Shown here in pieces: positions 1-8,103 of a DNA stretch of 64,000 nt. This DNA comes from Burkholderia sp. L27(2015) (GTDB taxonomy: Bacteria > Pseudomonadota > Gammaproteobacteria > Burkholderiales > Burkholderiaceae). The stretch is from positions 303,269 to 367,268 of the forward strand of contig NZ_LMUX01000009.1 of the NCBI RefSeq assembly GCF_009765705.1, in the 5' to 3' direction. The notes below the pieces were generated by a model. It was not told the DNA's origin and did no database searches. It saw only the letters and a program-made list of their open reading frames with translations. Each line of letters starts with the position of its first letter. Position 1 is the first letter of the stretch. The position numbers and the translations under genes were made by a program.

Positions 1-301
1 CGGGAACGAGTGCCGTGGTGATATCTGTCCACTGCTCAATTTTCCAAGCCTTCGCGGCATAGAACCAAACGTATTCAGCGTCTTTGTCCTGACCCGCTGG
101 TCCGACCAGGCGATACGTGCTGCCGCTGGTCGTCACGCCGGTGCGCGTGACCGGATCAAACGATTGAATTGGTGTGCTCACGCGGCCATCGCCGTCGACC
201 AGATTGAAACCGAGGAAGTGGCGTGCTCCCGAGCTAGTCTCCCGAATAGACCAGCGCCCGAGTACGACGTCGCTACCGCCTATTGCTGCGTAAAGTGACA
301 T
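1..301 (-). CDS. Unknown protein, N-terminal 100 residues (runs off the left edge)
   Basis: An open frame starts at ATG 301 and runs leftward without a stop to the window edge, so only the N-terminal 100 residues are visible. A purine-rich site (gagaggtg) lies about 6 bases upstream and supports the start. The protein begins MSLYAAIGGSDVVLGRW and is rich in Gly, Thr, Asp and aromatic residues. It has no signal peptide or membrane segment, and the spacing of short hydrophobic stretches suggests a beta-rich fold. I do not recognise the family. It has the same direction as the next four genes and may be the last visible member of a leftward accessory cluster. Confidence 0.55.
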   Translation of the reverse strand, partial: MSLYAAIGGSDVVLGRWSIRETSSGARHFLGFNLVDGDGRVSTPIQSFDPVTRTGVTTSGSTYRLVGPAGQDKDAEYVWFYAAKAWKIEQWTDITTALVP

Positions 302-460
302 ATCTGCACCTCTCAAATCAAATGCGTCTACAAATCAATCGTCAAGGCTACTCAGGTGCAACCGACGGTCGACGCATTCTTGGTTAGCGGTAGCGTCATT
401 TCAATGCGGTGATGAAGATGACGACCGGCTATCAAACGAGACATGGACTAGGCCAGGGCA

Positions 461-910
461 CTATCTGGTTCCAGCCAAAAAATCGAGCCAATCCCACGCG
501 TAGGCACAATCCATGGGCTCCGCGTCTTCTTCAATTACTGGTTGCGTCGAATATGCGAGTCGTTTTCTGAACAGGCTATGCGCGGGCTCAGGTATTTCCC
601 GGAGGCGCACGTACGCGAGATTACCGGCGTTGCGGATGGGAACGTCGAGTGGTTGCGGGCGCGGAGGCAGTCCCTCTTTCCCGGTCAGCCCGATGGCAAT
701 CGCTCGGGCAACCAAATCCCAAATGGTCGTTGCGAAGCGTGGGTACCCGTGGAGGGTTGCTGCACCGAGGTCGCCCAGCACGTCTTCGTGTAGTTCGACC
801 TTATAGTCCGCGAGTGCGCCGTTCTTCACTCGACCAATCTTTGCTGTTGCCAGCACTCGGCGACCGTTGTCACGCCCACCAGGCCAAAATTCAACGATTA
901 CCTTGAGCAT
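461..910 (-). CDS. Unknown 149-aa protein
   Basis: The complete frame of 149 residues begins MLKVIVEFWPGGRDNGRR and ends with an acidic, aromatic tail (MDCAYAWDWLDFLAG). The N-terminal half alternates hydrophobic and charged residues like a small alpha/beta or beta domain. No signal peptide, membrane segment or catalytic motif is visible. It lies 85 bp downstream of the BPSL0761-family gene on the same strand. The start context, tatggtgcgcctcg on the + strand at 910-923, occurs again at 3191-3204. I do not recognise the family. Confidence 0.55.
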   Translation of the reverse strand: MLKVIVEFWPGGRDNGRRVLATAKIGRVKNGALADYKVELHEDVLGDLGAATLHGYPRFATTIWDLVARAIAIGLTGKEGLPPRPQPLDVPIRNAGNLAYVRLREIPEPAHSLFRKRLAYSTQPVIEEDAEPMDCAYAWDWLDFLAGTR

Positions 911-995
911 ATGGTGCGCCTCGTCACTGATGATGATCGAGCAATTAGCGAGCCTTCAATATCAGACTTTGGAGGTTCGGAATCTTCCATCGCGC

Positions 996-1199
996 TCAGC
1001 GCTGCTTCGGAGTAGCCCAAATGCCCGGCAGCGCGCACGCGGACACGGCCAGATCTGCGTCCAGCGGATAGTGTCTGAGAAGGCCGGCCGCTACTGTTTG
1101 AACGAGACCTGGGATAGTGATCTCCTCAGCAGTCGCGAGTATGCGCAGGAGATTGCGAGTCTCTACGACTGCCTTCGTACGCTGATCGGGCATTGTCAT
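996..1199 (-). CDS. BPSL0761-family small protein
   Basis: This 67-residue protein begins MTMPDQRTKAVVETRNLLRIL and contains LLRHYPLDADL. Both segments match my memory of the BPSL0761 family, a group of very small Burkholderiaceae proteins of unknown function usually found on plasmids and islands. The ATG at 1199 lies 47 bp downstream of the HAD gene stop, suggesting co-transcription. The normal 'TRxFLxxL...P..VR..A..LLRHYP..DL' layout is kept although the middle is diverged. The role is not known. Family assignment is from motif memory, not from a search. Confidence 0.65.
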   Translation of the reverse strand: MTMPDQRTKAVVETRNLLRILATAEEITIPGLVQTVAAGLLRHYPLDADLAVSACALPGIWATPKQR

Positions 1200-1246
1200 T
1201 TCTGTGCTCCCATGTTCTCAACATGTGCTGCACCCCATCCGACACG

Positions 1247-1840
1247 TCAGGCATGACTGGGGCTGCCGTCCTCGCGTACATCGAACAACCACTGCCGAAT
1301 GCGCTGCTGGACGTCTGCATCGCTGATGCCGCGCGCCGAGTCGAGGAGAATGAAGTTTTGCGCCAGCTCGCCGGGCTCGCGGCCGAAATGGTAGGCACCA
1401 TATGCGGAGTCGTCGATTGCGAGCCATTTCTTCAGGCGGTGCCCATAGGCATAGCTGGCGATGACATACGTTCGCTCGGAGCCATTTAGCACATAGCTCA
1501 AGCGCGGCTTGATATCTTGCGTCGTGCCGACGACTCGCCGAGCCAGGCCTGCGGGTAGATACGAAATGACCTTCTCCGTAGGCAGTTTTTGCAGCCATGA
1601 GGTCGTGAGGATGATTTCCACGGACGGGTACGGCTCGAGCAGTGCGATAAGCAGCGGCGCGTATTCGAATAGCGGCCTGCCAGTATCGAGACTCACGTGA
1701 CCATCCGTGTCGATAACAGCGCGGCCATCGTGCAGCGTCCCATCGAAATCGATGAAAAGTGTCGGGGCATCCCGGTGCGGTGCGAGCGTTTGAAGTTCCA
1801 TTGGTCCATCCCAGCTTTTCGGAACGGTGTTGTCCTGCAT
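1247..1840 (-). CDS. HAD-like phosphatase domain protein
   Basis: The product carries the HAD motif I signature LFIDFDGTLHDG near its N terminus and later a LAIDDS motif that fits HAD motif IV. Between them is TTSW, consistent with motif II (hydroxyl-Thr/Ser). This pattern matches the short HAD domain family also seen in RNA-repair contexts. The nucleophile and acid Asp pair (DFD) is intact, so hydrolysis of a phosphoester is plausible, but the substrate cannot be read. I chose ATG 1840 (MQDNTVPKSW). The frame continues to a possible GTG at 1921, and an ATG near 1801 is also possible. No clear Shine-Dalgarno decides among them. It heads a leftward cluster with the BPSL0761 gene. Confidence 0.7.
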   Translation of the reverse strand: MQDNTVPKSWDGPMELQTLAPHRDAPTLFIDFDGTLHDGRAVIDTDGHVSLDTGRPLFEYAPLLIALLEPYPSVEIILTTSWLQKLPTEKVISYLPAGLARRVVGTTQDIKPRLSYVLNGSERTYVIASYAYGHRLKKWLAIDDSAYGAYHFGREPGELAQNFILLDSARGISDADVQQRIRQWLFDVREDGSPSHA

Positions 1841-2046
1841 CTCGGTGAGCTTCGACAGGAAACTCCTCGCATGGAGCGCCGCCGATACGCGGTTGTTGAG
1901 TGCCGTGGCGGTGCCCACCACACATACCAGACGTTCTCTCGGAACCCGACGAGAGCATCACATGCGATTAAAAATCGGCAATAAAAATTGCTCAATTAGA
2001 ATTCTAGTTTGCGTTGGAGAAATGGCAAGGACATCTTCAACCGGAG

Positions 2047-2565
2047 CTACTCAGCCGCGGTATTGGCCCGTGTGATTGCAGCCGAAACGAGGTCCTTATA
2101 CTCCACGTAGTTATCCAAGCTTGAACTGCCAAGTGCGACGAGACACTCGAGAAATGACGGGAGGGAGAGTATTCCGCTCGATAGGTGGGAGACGAGAGTT
2201 TTTTCGGTTAGGTCGTCGCCGAGTAGGACCAGTCTGTGTGCTAATTCGGCGAGGGTTACAGTTGGGTGACGTGATAGCTCTGCGGAAACAACCGCTGCGG
2301 CACGGTCTTCCCAGGTTCCGGTTACCAAAAAAGCCGATTCCCACAAGTGCGGTACGTCGGCGTCAGTTGCGGAGATGATTTGCAATAGCAACGCCAACTT
2401 AATTCGCCCGCGGGAGACTCGCGAAGCAAGTGATCGCTCGCTCTCTATCACCCCCAACATGGAGAGCGCATCGGATAGTACTGCGTAACTAATGTCCTTT
2501 CGCGCGAGCACAACGCGAACAACGCGGGAAGCTAGGTTAGCCCAGGGCGTATCTGCTTCGCTCAC
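2047..2565 (-). CDS. DUF6471 domain protein (two DUF6471-like halves)
   Basis: The N-terminal half, WANLASRVVRVVLARKDISY through PHLW, matches DUF6471, a small helical, possibly DNA-binding domain known from proteobacterial accessory regions. The second half, from RHPTVTLAELAHRLVLLGDDL to the C terminus, repeats the same order: a helix, 'L...L..LG', a charged turn, SHLSSGILSLPSFLECLVALG. It looks like a diverged second copy. I chose GTG 2565 because AGGAA lies just upstream and a TTGACA-N17-TTATTC promoter lies in front of it. The frame can be extended to GTG 2640, but that start would sit inside the predicted promoter. Function is unknown; a small regulator is plausible. Confidence 0.65.
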   Translation of the reverse strand: MSEADTPWANLASRVVRVVLARKDISYAVLSDALSMLGVIESERSLASRVSRGRIKLALLLQIISATDADVPHLWESAFLVTGTWEDRAAAVVSAELSRHPTVTLAELAHRLVLLGDDLTEKTLVSHLSSGILSLPSFLECLVALGSSSLDNYVEYKDLVSAAITRANTAAE

Positions 2566-2615
2566 AAATTTCCTTGTTTTTGGAAAAAAATCGACTAGTG
2601 TAGAAGACAGTAAAG

Positions 2616-2645
2616 ATCGCCGAATAAGAGTTGGCTGCACGCCGT
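2616..2645 (-). promoter_or_regulatory. Candidate sigma-70 promoter for the DUF6471 gene
   Basis: Read on the minus strand, TTGACA is followed after 17 bases by TTATTC, about 50 bases before the chosen GTG start with its AGGAA ribosome site. The -35 segment and what follows, TTGACACGGCGTGC, occurs exactly again at 3250-3263 on the same strand, where no equally good -10 box is seen. It is a motif match only. Confidence 0.4.
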
Positions 2646-3073
2646 GTCAAGCCTCTCGCGATGACTCTCTGGATTGCGGAGTATCACGGGATTCTAATGA
2701 GCGCGGCGTGAACTGCCTAGATAGATTTTGTTGGAAATTTTTTTGCCCGCTGTCCATTTAACCGAAATGAATTCGTGATGGTCAAGTGGATGGGACGCTG
2801 ACGCTGGAGGGTGAATTTCGTGTCTGTTGAGTCACGACACAGAACTTGTGGTTTTTTGCGGCGGAGATTCGATGGTGATGGTGTTGCGATAACGAGGCGC
2901 TGCTGCAAATCGAGCGCGCGCTTGCAGCTTACCGCTGCATCGGTTAATATCGCCGTCGCTCAACTTGAATCGAAGTTGAGTTGGACGCAAAAACAGCATC
3001 ATACCAGTAGAAACTAGAAACTGATAGCGAAATATACCAAGAAATAAGCAATGTGCCAACTGGCGGTGGCGAG

Positions 3074-3089
3074 CCCGAGCAAACTCGGG
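3074..3089. terminator. Short GC hairpin
   Basis: CCCGAG-CAAA-CTCGGG is a perfect six-base-pair stem with a four-base loop, extended by flanking GAG/CTC. There is no clear T tract on either side, so it may be a weak terminator or a structural element near a transposon boundary. Confidence 0.3.
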
Positions 3090-3152
3090 TCTCTGCCCAA
3101 ACGATACCGGAGAAAGCGTTCACGAGCAAACAGACAAACTAATTCCTCTGCT

Positions 3153-3187
3153 ACAAAAAACAAAAGCCAAGGTGGCAACCTTGGCTT
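3153..3187 (-). terminator. Rho-independent terminator for leftward transcription
   Basis: On the minus strand AAGCCAAGG, a six-base loop and CCTTGGCTT form a stem of nine pairs followed by TTGTTTTTTG. It would end a transcript starting near the second TTGACACGGCGTGC copy (3250-3263). Together they could delimit a small RNA of less than about 100 nt or a leader remnant. Confidence 0.6.
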
Positions 3188-3493
3188 CCGTATGGTGCGC
3201 CTCGAGCGAGACACCCCAGTGCTTACGCGCGCGCAGGGTCTCACAACGGGCACGCCGTGTCAACCCCTGCCCGATTGCTTTTTAAAGCATGGGCCTACGC
3301 GAGCAATTTATGTCGACGACCATCAATAACGTCGCTGCTGGACTCTGTCCGAATCTCAGTGCTGAATTTGAAATCCGGGACCTAGCGTCCTCGACTCTCT
3401 GCCGGACTGCTGTATCGGTTGGCCGTATCGGATACGGTTCGCCGTTGCTGATCGTGTCCGACAAAAAGTCGACTATTGCAGGTAGGACGGACC

Positions 3494-4831
3494 ATGCAAA
3501 ACAAGGCCGATAACCTAAAAGAGGCAACCGTCCCGTCTCAGGCTCGTGTGATTGTGCGCGCGACTGACGAGTCATCGCAGTTTTCACACGTCGAGACCTG
3601 GGAGGTCTCTTCCGTTATTGACGATAACCCGTTGGTGCGTTCGTATCCTATCCGGCCTACTTCCATTGAAGCGGATCACGGGCTTCGTGTGGACGGCGTC
3701 GTCGCGACCAACCAAGCGCGTAACCTGTCCAAGACCGAAAAGATCAGCGCCCTTAAGTTGGTCGACACGAGCTTCTATCCGACGAGGCTCGAATCAGCGC
3801 TACACGCGGATATTCACGACGCGGTATTAACCACTTGGTCAAAGGTGAACCCACTTAGCGCTGCGGCCGTCGCGCGATATCACCAATTCGGTAAAGCGAT
3901 AGAGGCTGGGAAACTCAGCCTCATGCCACGGGCCTGCGAGGCAGGAAGAGGTCTAACTCTGTGCTCTGTGACCGGATCTAGTGGAAATCGGTTGGCGCTG
4001 CGGTCGTCCCATCTGCTAGGCAACAAGTTGGAGTGGTTGCCGGTCGAGGCAGATAGGAAAATCCCGTTTTGGCCAGCGATGGTTGTGCAATGGCCCCTAT
4101 GCGGAACTCTTGAACAGTTTCACGCGAACTTCCTTGCTGCATTCGACGCACATGTCGATGGTCAATATTTTCTCACAAACTTTCGACAAAACGCGAAGGC
4201 CCAGCGCCGTTCTGTATACGTGGTGGGACTCGCAGCGTTGGCCAACGTTGGAGTTCTCTTTGTTACGGGGGCGTGTGCAGCTAATTTCGACTACAAAAAG
4301 TCCATAAAACTGCTGAGTTTCTTAAATGAGTTCATGGCGAGCTCAGGAATCTCTGTTGTCTTTGTATGCACGGCGCCCGTATGCGACCAACTGCTATACA
4401 CGGGAGGAATTGGCGCGGCTCTGATGTCAGGCGGTATCGAAGAGCTCAATTGGTTGGAAATCAAGAGCGAGTTTTGGTCAGATATAAGCCTTCGTTACTA
4501 CAACCAAAGTTTGATGTGGAAGCCGGTGACGCGTGTTGCTGAAGATGTAGCCCAAGCTGCGGCCGCGTGTTCGCGTGGAAGTCGAGACATTCTCGGAATA
4601 TTTTACCGCCAGCTGCATGTAGCAGCTGTGCGCCGTGATGCACGGGAACCTTCGGAAGAACTCCTTAGCGATGTCAAGGAGACGGTAAAAAGACAATCAA
4701 GACAGATGCAATTCGCCGCGGACGAAATCGCGTCTGGAATACTAAAAAAGGGGAAAGTTAACTCTGCCAACCTATGGGGCGACTTCATGCCACTCGATAG
4801 CTACCGCGCCGCGAGGGCTCTTGATGAGTAA
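3494..4831 (+). CDS. TnsC-like AAA+ regulator with degenerate Walker A and B
   Basis: TnsC/TniB proteins are AAA+ ATPases that bridge target-site selection by TniQ to the TnsA/TnsB transposase. This 445-residue protein follows their layout: a P-loop position at residues 161-167 (GSSGNRL), a helix-rich segment containing FWPAMVVQWPLCGTLEQF, a Walker B position at 253-262 (GVLFVTGACA), and a sensor-like strand (GISVVFVCTAP). The Walker A Lys-Ser/Thr is replaced (expected G..G.GKS/T) and the Walker B Asp-Glu is replaced by Val-Thr, so ATP hydrolysis is unlikely. The frame is intact and overlaps the next gene by 8 bp (ATGAGTAA), which argues against random decay. ATG 3494 is preferred over TTG 3476. 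Homology is inferred from motif order and operon context, not a search. Confidence 0.65.
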   Translation: MQNKADNLKEATVPSQARVIVRATDESSQFSHVETWEVSSVIDDNPLVRSYPIRPTSIEADHGLRVDGVVATNQARNLSKTEKISALKLVDTSFYPTRLESALHADIHDAVLTTWSKVNPLSAAAVARYHQFGKAIEAGKLSLMPRACEAGRGLTLCSVTGSSGNRLALRSSHLLGNKLEWLPVEADRKIPFWPAMVVQWPLCGTLEQFHANFLAAFDAHVDGQYFLTNFRQNAKAQRRSVYVVGLAALANVGVLFVTGACAANFDYKKSIKLLSFLNEFMASSGISVVFVCTAPVCDQLLYTGGIGAALMSGGIEELNWLEIKSEFWSDISLRYYNQSLMWKPVTRVAEDVAQAAAACSRGSRDILGIFYRQLHVAAVRRDAREPSEELLSDVKETVKRQSRQMQFAADEIASGILKKGKVNSANLWGDFMPLDSYRAARALDE

Positions 4832-6563
4832 GCGGATCCACGATAGGGAATTGCTCACTGCTCAGCGCGGAGCGTCCCGAGCCTTGCGGATAGAGCCAAT
4901 CATCCCTGGGCAAACAATACCCAGTTTTCTCGAGCACGCTGGACTCATGGCGGGATACAGGTCGCTGCGTGCGGTTTTGATTGAAGATATGGGGCGGTGG
5001 CGGGCGCCCCTTGAGGGAATGCCTACACCACTGATACCGCTTTGCGATGCGCTGCCTGATAGTTTGGGGACTCCGCAAAAAGTGCTGCGCGAGAATACAC
5101 ATTTTGCTTATTGGACCGGCGGTACGCCGGCAGATGCCGCGAATCGTATATTGCGTTACATGATGAGCGGTGGTCACGGTCCAATACGACCGACACAACT
5201 GCCTTTGCTCTTGGGGCAAAGCCCGTTTGAAAGACTGCACTGCCCGGAGTGCGAACTCTTGCATTTGCGACAGCATGGCTTCGCGCCGACAATGCGGACG
5301 CATATCGCGCCATTCGTGGCGGTATGTCCTGTCCATGGGGCCGTGTTGTTTGACGCCCATCAGAAAGCCGTATTCAGTTCGCTCTGTAGGACATTCACGA
5401 GTGCGGATCCGCACCATCGTTCGATGGAGTATGCGAGGCGGACTATGGATTTGGTCAACCGAAATCTCGATGGCCAAGGACCGGCGGAACAGTTCCGAGA
5501 GTTGCTTCGTCAGAAAGGTTTCTTGACCGAAACGCGTCACGTACGAGTGAGATCCTTGCTCACTGCGCATCATGCTTTCCACTCCCAGCCCTTCTGCGAT
5601 ATCAGACTCAATCACCTATGCCATCACGACGCACTTCTGACCTCGGCAATTAGAAAACTGATAACGGGAAAAGGGAGCGCGCATCCAGTGATGCTATGCC
5701 TCCTTTGCTGGACGTTATCTGAAGTTGTAGCGCCTCACGAGCAACCTGTGAGAGCGGCGAGCAGGCGTCCTCTCGATAAAGACCAAGTATATGCGGCGCT
5801 TGCCCAGCACTCAACCGCATCGAAAGCCGCTCGTGCGCTGGGCGTTGGGGCAACGACCTTTCTAACTCGAGCAACTGAACTTGGGTGCACTGTCCGCCGA
5901 AAGCCGAGCCGCCTCACAGACGAAGTAGTGGACGAAGTAAAGCGAAGGTTTGCCAAAGGCGAGCGCATCGAAGAAATAGCGACCAAAACCGGCATTTCCG
6001 TTCCGAGCATCTATCGAATCATTCGAGGCAGTGGGCAACTAGCGTTGCACCAACAAACCATACAGGCAGAGCGCGCTGATGATGCCCGTAAGCGTTGGCT
6101 CGCGATGGAGGACGTTAATCCGGCAGCGTCTTTGTCCAAACTTCGGACCATGGCGCCCAAACTGTACGCGAGACTCTATCGCTCGGACAGGACGTGGTTG
6201 ATCAGCCACGGAGTAAGGTCAACGAGGACCGGTGCTCAACGCCGGCCTAGAGCGCATATTCCGGAACTGAAAGCTCGCGCGCGCAGAGCAATAATCGAAA
6301 CCGCGACGATATCGCCGGTGCCGAAAGCTTCTCGCTTTACCGCCAATGGCGTCTCGGAAAAGACAGGATTGTCACCGTATTACCTCAATAACTGCGACGG
6401 GAAAACGGCGCACGTGCTGCGTACAGTCACCGAGACCAGGTCGAGCTTCGTTACGCGACGTCACTTAGAAGCGGAGAAAATCCTCATGCTTGAGGGTGAC
6501 GATGCCCCGTTTTGGAAGGTGTCGAAGCGTTCCGGTCTCCGATGGATTGCTTTGGTCGATTGA
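4824..6563 (+). CDS. TniQ-family protein 1 (TnsD-like target selector)
   Basis: TniQ proteins bind target DNA and recruit TnsC. The TniQ fold is seen at residues about 20-180: PSFLEHAGLMAGYRSL, then a zinc site with C140-x2-C143 and C168-x2-H171 (CPECELL ... VCPVHGAVL), the usual arrangement. At about 580 residues it is TnsD-sized rather than a short TniQ. The C-terminal half carries two helix-turn-helix-like segments (QVYAALAQHSTASKAARALG and RIEEIATKTGISVPSIYRII), suitable for reading a specific attachment site. ATG 4824 overlaps the tnsC-like stop by 8 bp. It probably chooses the target together with the following TniQ; the target sequence cannot be determined here. Confidence 0.85.
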   Translation: MSKRIHDRELLTAQRGASRALRIEPIIPGQTIPSFLEHAGLMAGYRSLRAVLIEDMGRWRAPLEGMPTPLIPLCDALPDSLGTPQKVLRENTHFAYWTGGTPADAANRILRYMMSGGHGPIRPTQLPLLLGQSPFERLHCPECELLHLRQHGFAPTMRTHIAPFVAVCPVHGAVLFDAHQKAVFSSLCRTFTSADPHHRSMEYARRTMDLVNRNLDGQGPAEQFRELLRQKGFLTETRHVRVRSLLTAHHAFHSQPFCDIRLNHLCHHDALLTSAIRKLITGKGSAHPVMLCLLCWTLSEVVAPHEQPVRAASRRPLDKDQVYAALAQHSTASKAARALGVGATTFLTRATELGCTVRRKPSRLTDEVVDEVKRRFAKGERIEEIATKTGISVPSIYRIIRGSGQLALHQQTIQAERADDARKRWLAMEDVNPAASLSKLRTMAPKLYARLYRSDRTWLISHGVRSTRTGAQRRPRAHIPELKARARRAIIETATISPVPKASRFTANGVSEKTGLSPYYLNNCDGKTAHVLRTVTETRSSFVTRRHLEAEKILMLEGDDAPFWKVSKRSGLRWIALVD

Positions 6564-6600
6564 GTTGAGAAATTTACATTACGAGAGAAACATACACGAG

Positions 6601-8103
6601 ATGAGCGGTTTAGCCTTCAGTGCCTTTGCATCCCCTATTTTTCCGACAGAATCAATTGCCAGTTATCTGAGCCACGCGCTCGTATTTGCCGGTGACAACG
6701 CTCAGAACTCTTATGCCACTGGGAAAAATCACCATCAGGCCGGACGTACTTCGCATCTCTTACCATCGCGTTTGCGAGGGCTGGCCGATTCCCTCGCGGG
6801 TGGATTAACGGACATCACTTCGCTGCTCGATCAAAACACAATGTTTCCGGCCATGCGTCTTTCACTTTCGGTAGATGACGTCGGCGTGCTGAAAAGCCAT
6901 TTCTGCGATGCGCCTGTTCCAGGCATCGGGACGATTACCGGAATAGCATATCGGACCCTTCGCCGCGGATGGGACGTCGGAATTTGCCGCGATTGCTTTA
7001 ACGAAGATCTTCGTGACATAGGTCGGTCATTCCTCCGAAGGGAGTGGGCATTGGCAACACTGGCCGTATGCACAAAACACAAAAGTACACTATGGAAGCT
7101 GTGCAACGAATGTCGGCACGGTATCAGAGTCACCAGAAATCTTGGTCTGCTTCAAAACAGGTGTCTTTGCGGTTCGAATTTGAAAGAACGGTTTCGGTTC
7201 GTTGATTCTCGCGACATAGACGGCGAGGTGCGAATTGCTCGGTCGCTGAACATGCTGACCGGCATGGGTAGCAACCATGAAATTGATTCACGGCACACGT
7301 ACCACGTACTCAGGAAGAGAGCCAAAGAGTTAAGCCTTATCGGAAACCGAGGAGTAAAGACGAGGGACCTCGAAAACTTTGCTAAAGAAGTTCTCGGAGA
7401 CGCATCAATCGCTCGGCATAAGCTGCATTGGGGTGCCGGTGGCGCGGTTGTGCGGATGCTCGGGCGGCGGGGGAATTATCTTCGAAATCCGCTCCACCAC
7501 TCGCTGTTGGTCGCGGTGCTCTTTGGCAGGCCCGAAACGTACGTGCACGAGGTGGCGGCTGCTCGAATGCTGTCAGATGAGGAACTGGATTCGCTGCCCC
7601 AGCGACACCAGGTTAGCCGTCGCGGTGCATCAAATCGTTGCCCCCCTGTCTCGGTGGAGTTGTATCGTCAAAAGGCACTCAAATGTTTGGGGGAAAGCCC
7701 GTGCGCTTCCAGGCGCGAAATTAAATTTGAGTTGGGCAAGTACGGTTACGGAGTCCTCTATAAACATAGTCGTAAATTCGTCGAGGCTCACTTTCCACCA
7801 CCAAGCCGCGGTCCTCACGAGCCCAAGCGAATCACGGAGCGTCAGCTAGCATACGACGCCGAATTTGCGAGCGAAGTGCGTGGTCGTCGTGCGGCGTTCG
7901 GCGACAAACTCCCTCCTTATCGGCTTTCGCGGCAAAGACTCACTGAGGGAGTCAGAAATGCCTCCATTTTTAATGCCATCAAAAAGCGGTTGCCTCTGAC
8001 TGTACAGGCGCTTGACGAGTGCACGGAAACTACGGAGGAATACGCGCAGCGAATTGGACGACGGCGGAAGGATTTGTCATCAGGCCGAGAGGAAAAGTCA
8101 TGA
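6601..8103 (+). CDS. TniQ-family protein 2
   Basis: This second TniQ-type protein of 500 residues begins MSGLAFSAFASPIFPTESI. Zinc ligands are clear: C129-x2-C132 (GICRDCFNEDL), C157-x2-H160 (VCTKHKS), then KLCNEC and RCLCGS, giving two metal sites as in TnsD proteins. 'GRSFLRREWALATL' occupies the place of the conserved YWHR.HQ segment. ATG 6601 was chosen because the frame upstream overlaps tniQ1. The start lies 37 bp after the tniQ1 stop. The stop overlaps the tnsA start as ATGA, suggesting translational coupling. Two different TniQ proteins imply either a heteromeric target selector or two targeting routes. Confidence 0.8.
   Translation: MSGLAFSAFASPIFPTESIASYLSHALVFAGDNAQNSYATGKNHHQAGRTSHLLPSRLRGLADSLAGGLTDITSLLDQNTMFPAMRLSLSVDDVGVLKSHFCDAPVPGIGTITGIAYRTLRRGWDVGICRDCFNEDLRDIGRSFLRREWALATLAVCTKHKSTLWKLCNECRHGIRVTRNLGLLQNRCLCGSNLKERFRFVDSRDIDGEVRIARSLNMLTGMGSNHEIDSRHTYHVLRKRAKELSLIGNRGVKTRDLENFAKEVLGDASIARHKLHWGAGGAVVRMLGRRGNYLRNPLHHSLLVAVLFGRPETYVHEVAAARMLSDEELDSLPQRHQVSRRGASNRCPPVSVELYRQKALKCLGESPCASRREIKFELGKYGYGVLYKHSRKFVEAHFPPPSRGPHEPKRITERQLAYDAEFASEVRGRRAAFGDKLPPYRLSRQRLTEGVRNASIFNAIKKRLPLTVQALDECTETTEEYAQRIGRRRKDLSSGREEKS

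Larger units (their letters stand above)
2646..3493. other. Non-coding stretch between DUF6471 gene and the transposition operon
   Basis: I see no convincing gene in this stretch of about 850 bp. It contains two hairpins (described separately), a second exact copy of the 14-base TTGACACGGCGTGC (minus strand, 3250-3263), a second exact copy of tatggtgcgcctcg (3191-3204; first at 910-923), and the motif gaaactgatag at 3017-3027, which also occurs in the repeats behind tnsB. The promoter of the tnsC-tniQ-tniQ-tnsA-tnsB operon should lie at its right side. A 74-codon frame at 3289-3513 exists but lacks a ribosome site and overlaps the tnsC start, so I do not call it. Confidence 0.5.

Noticed and set aside
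1978-2000. caataaaaattgctcaa, similar to the TnsB-type core CAATAAAGTTGCGAA
   Set aside because: It is a single copy with several differences, no second site nearby and no terminal motif; most likely chance in an AT-rich gap.
3012-3030. gaaactgatag as the left end of the C-Q-Q-A-B transposon
   Set aside because: It has the same orientation as the repeats behind tnsB, whereas the two ends should be inverted, and no TGT tip is near.
3289-3513. 74-codon frame before the TnsC-like gene
   Set aside because: No ribosome site, overlaps the preferred start of the next gene, and the composition is not protein-like.
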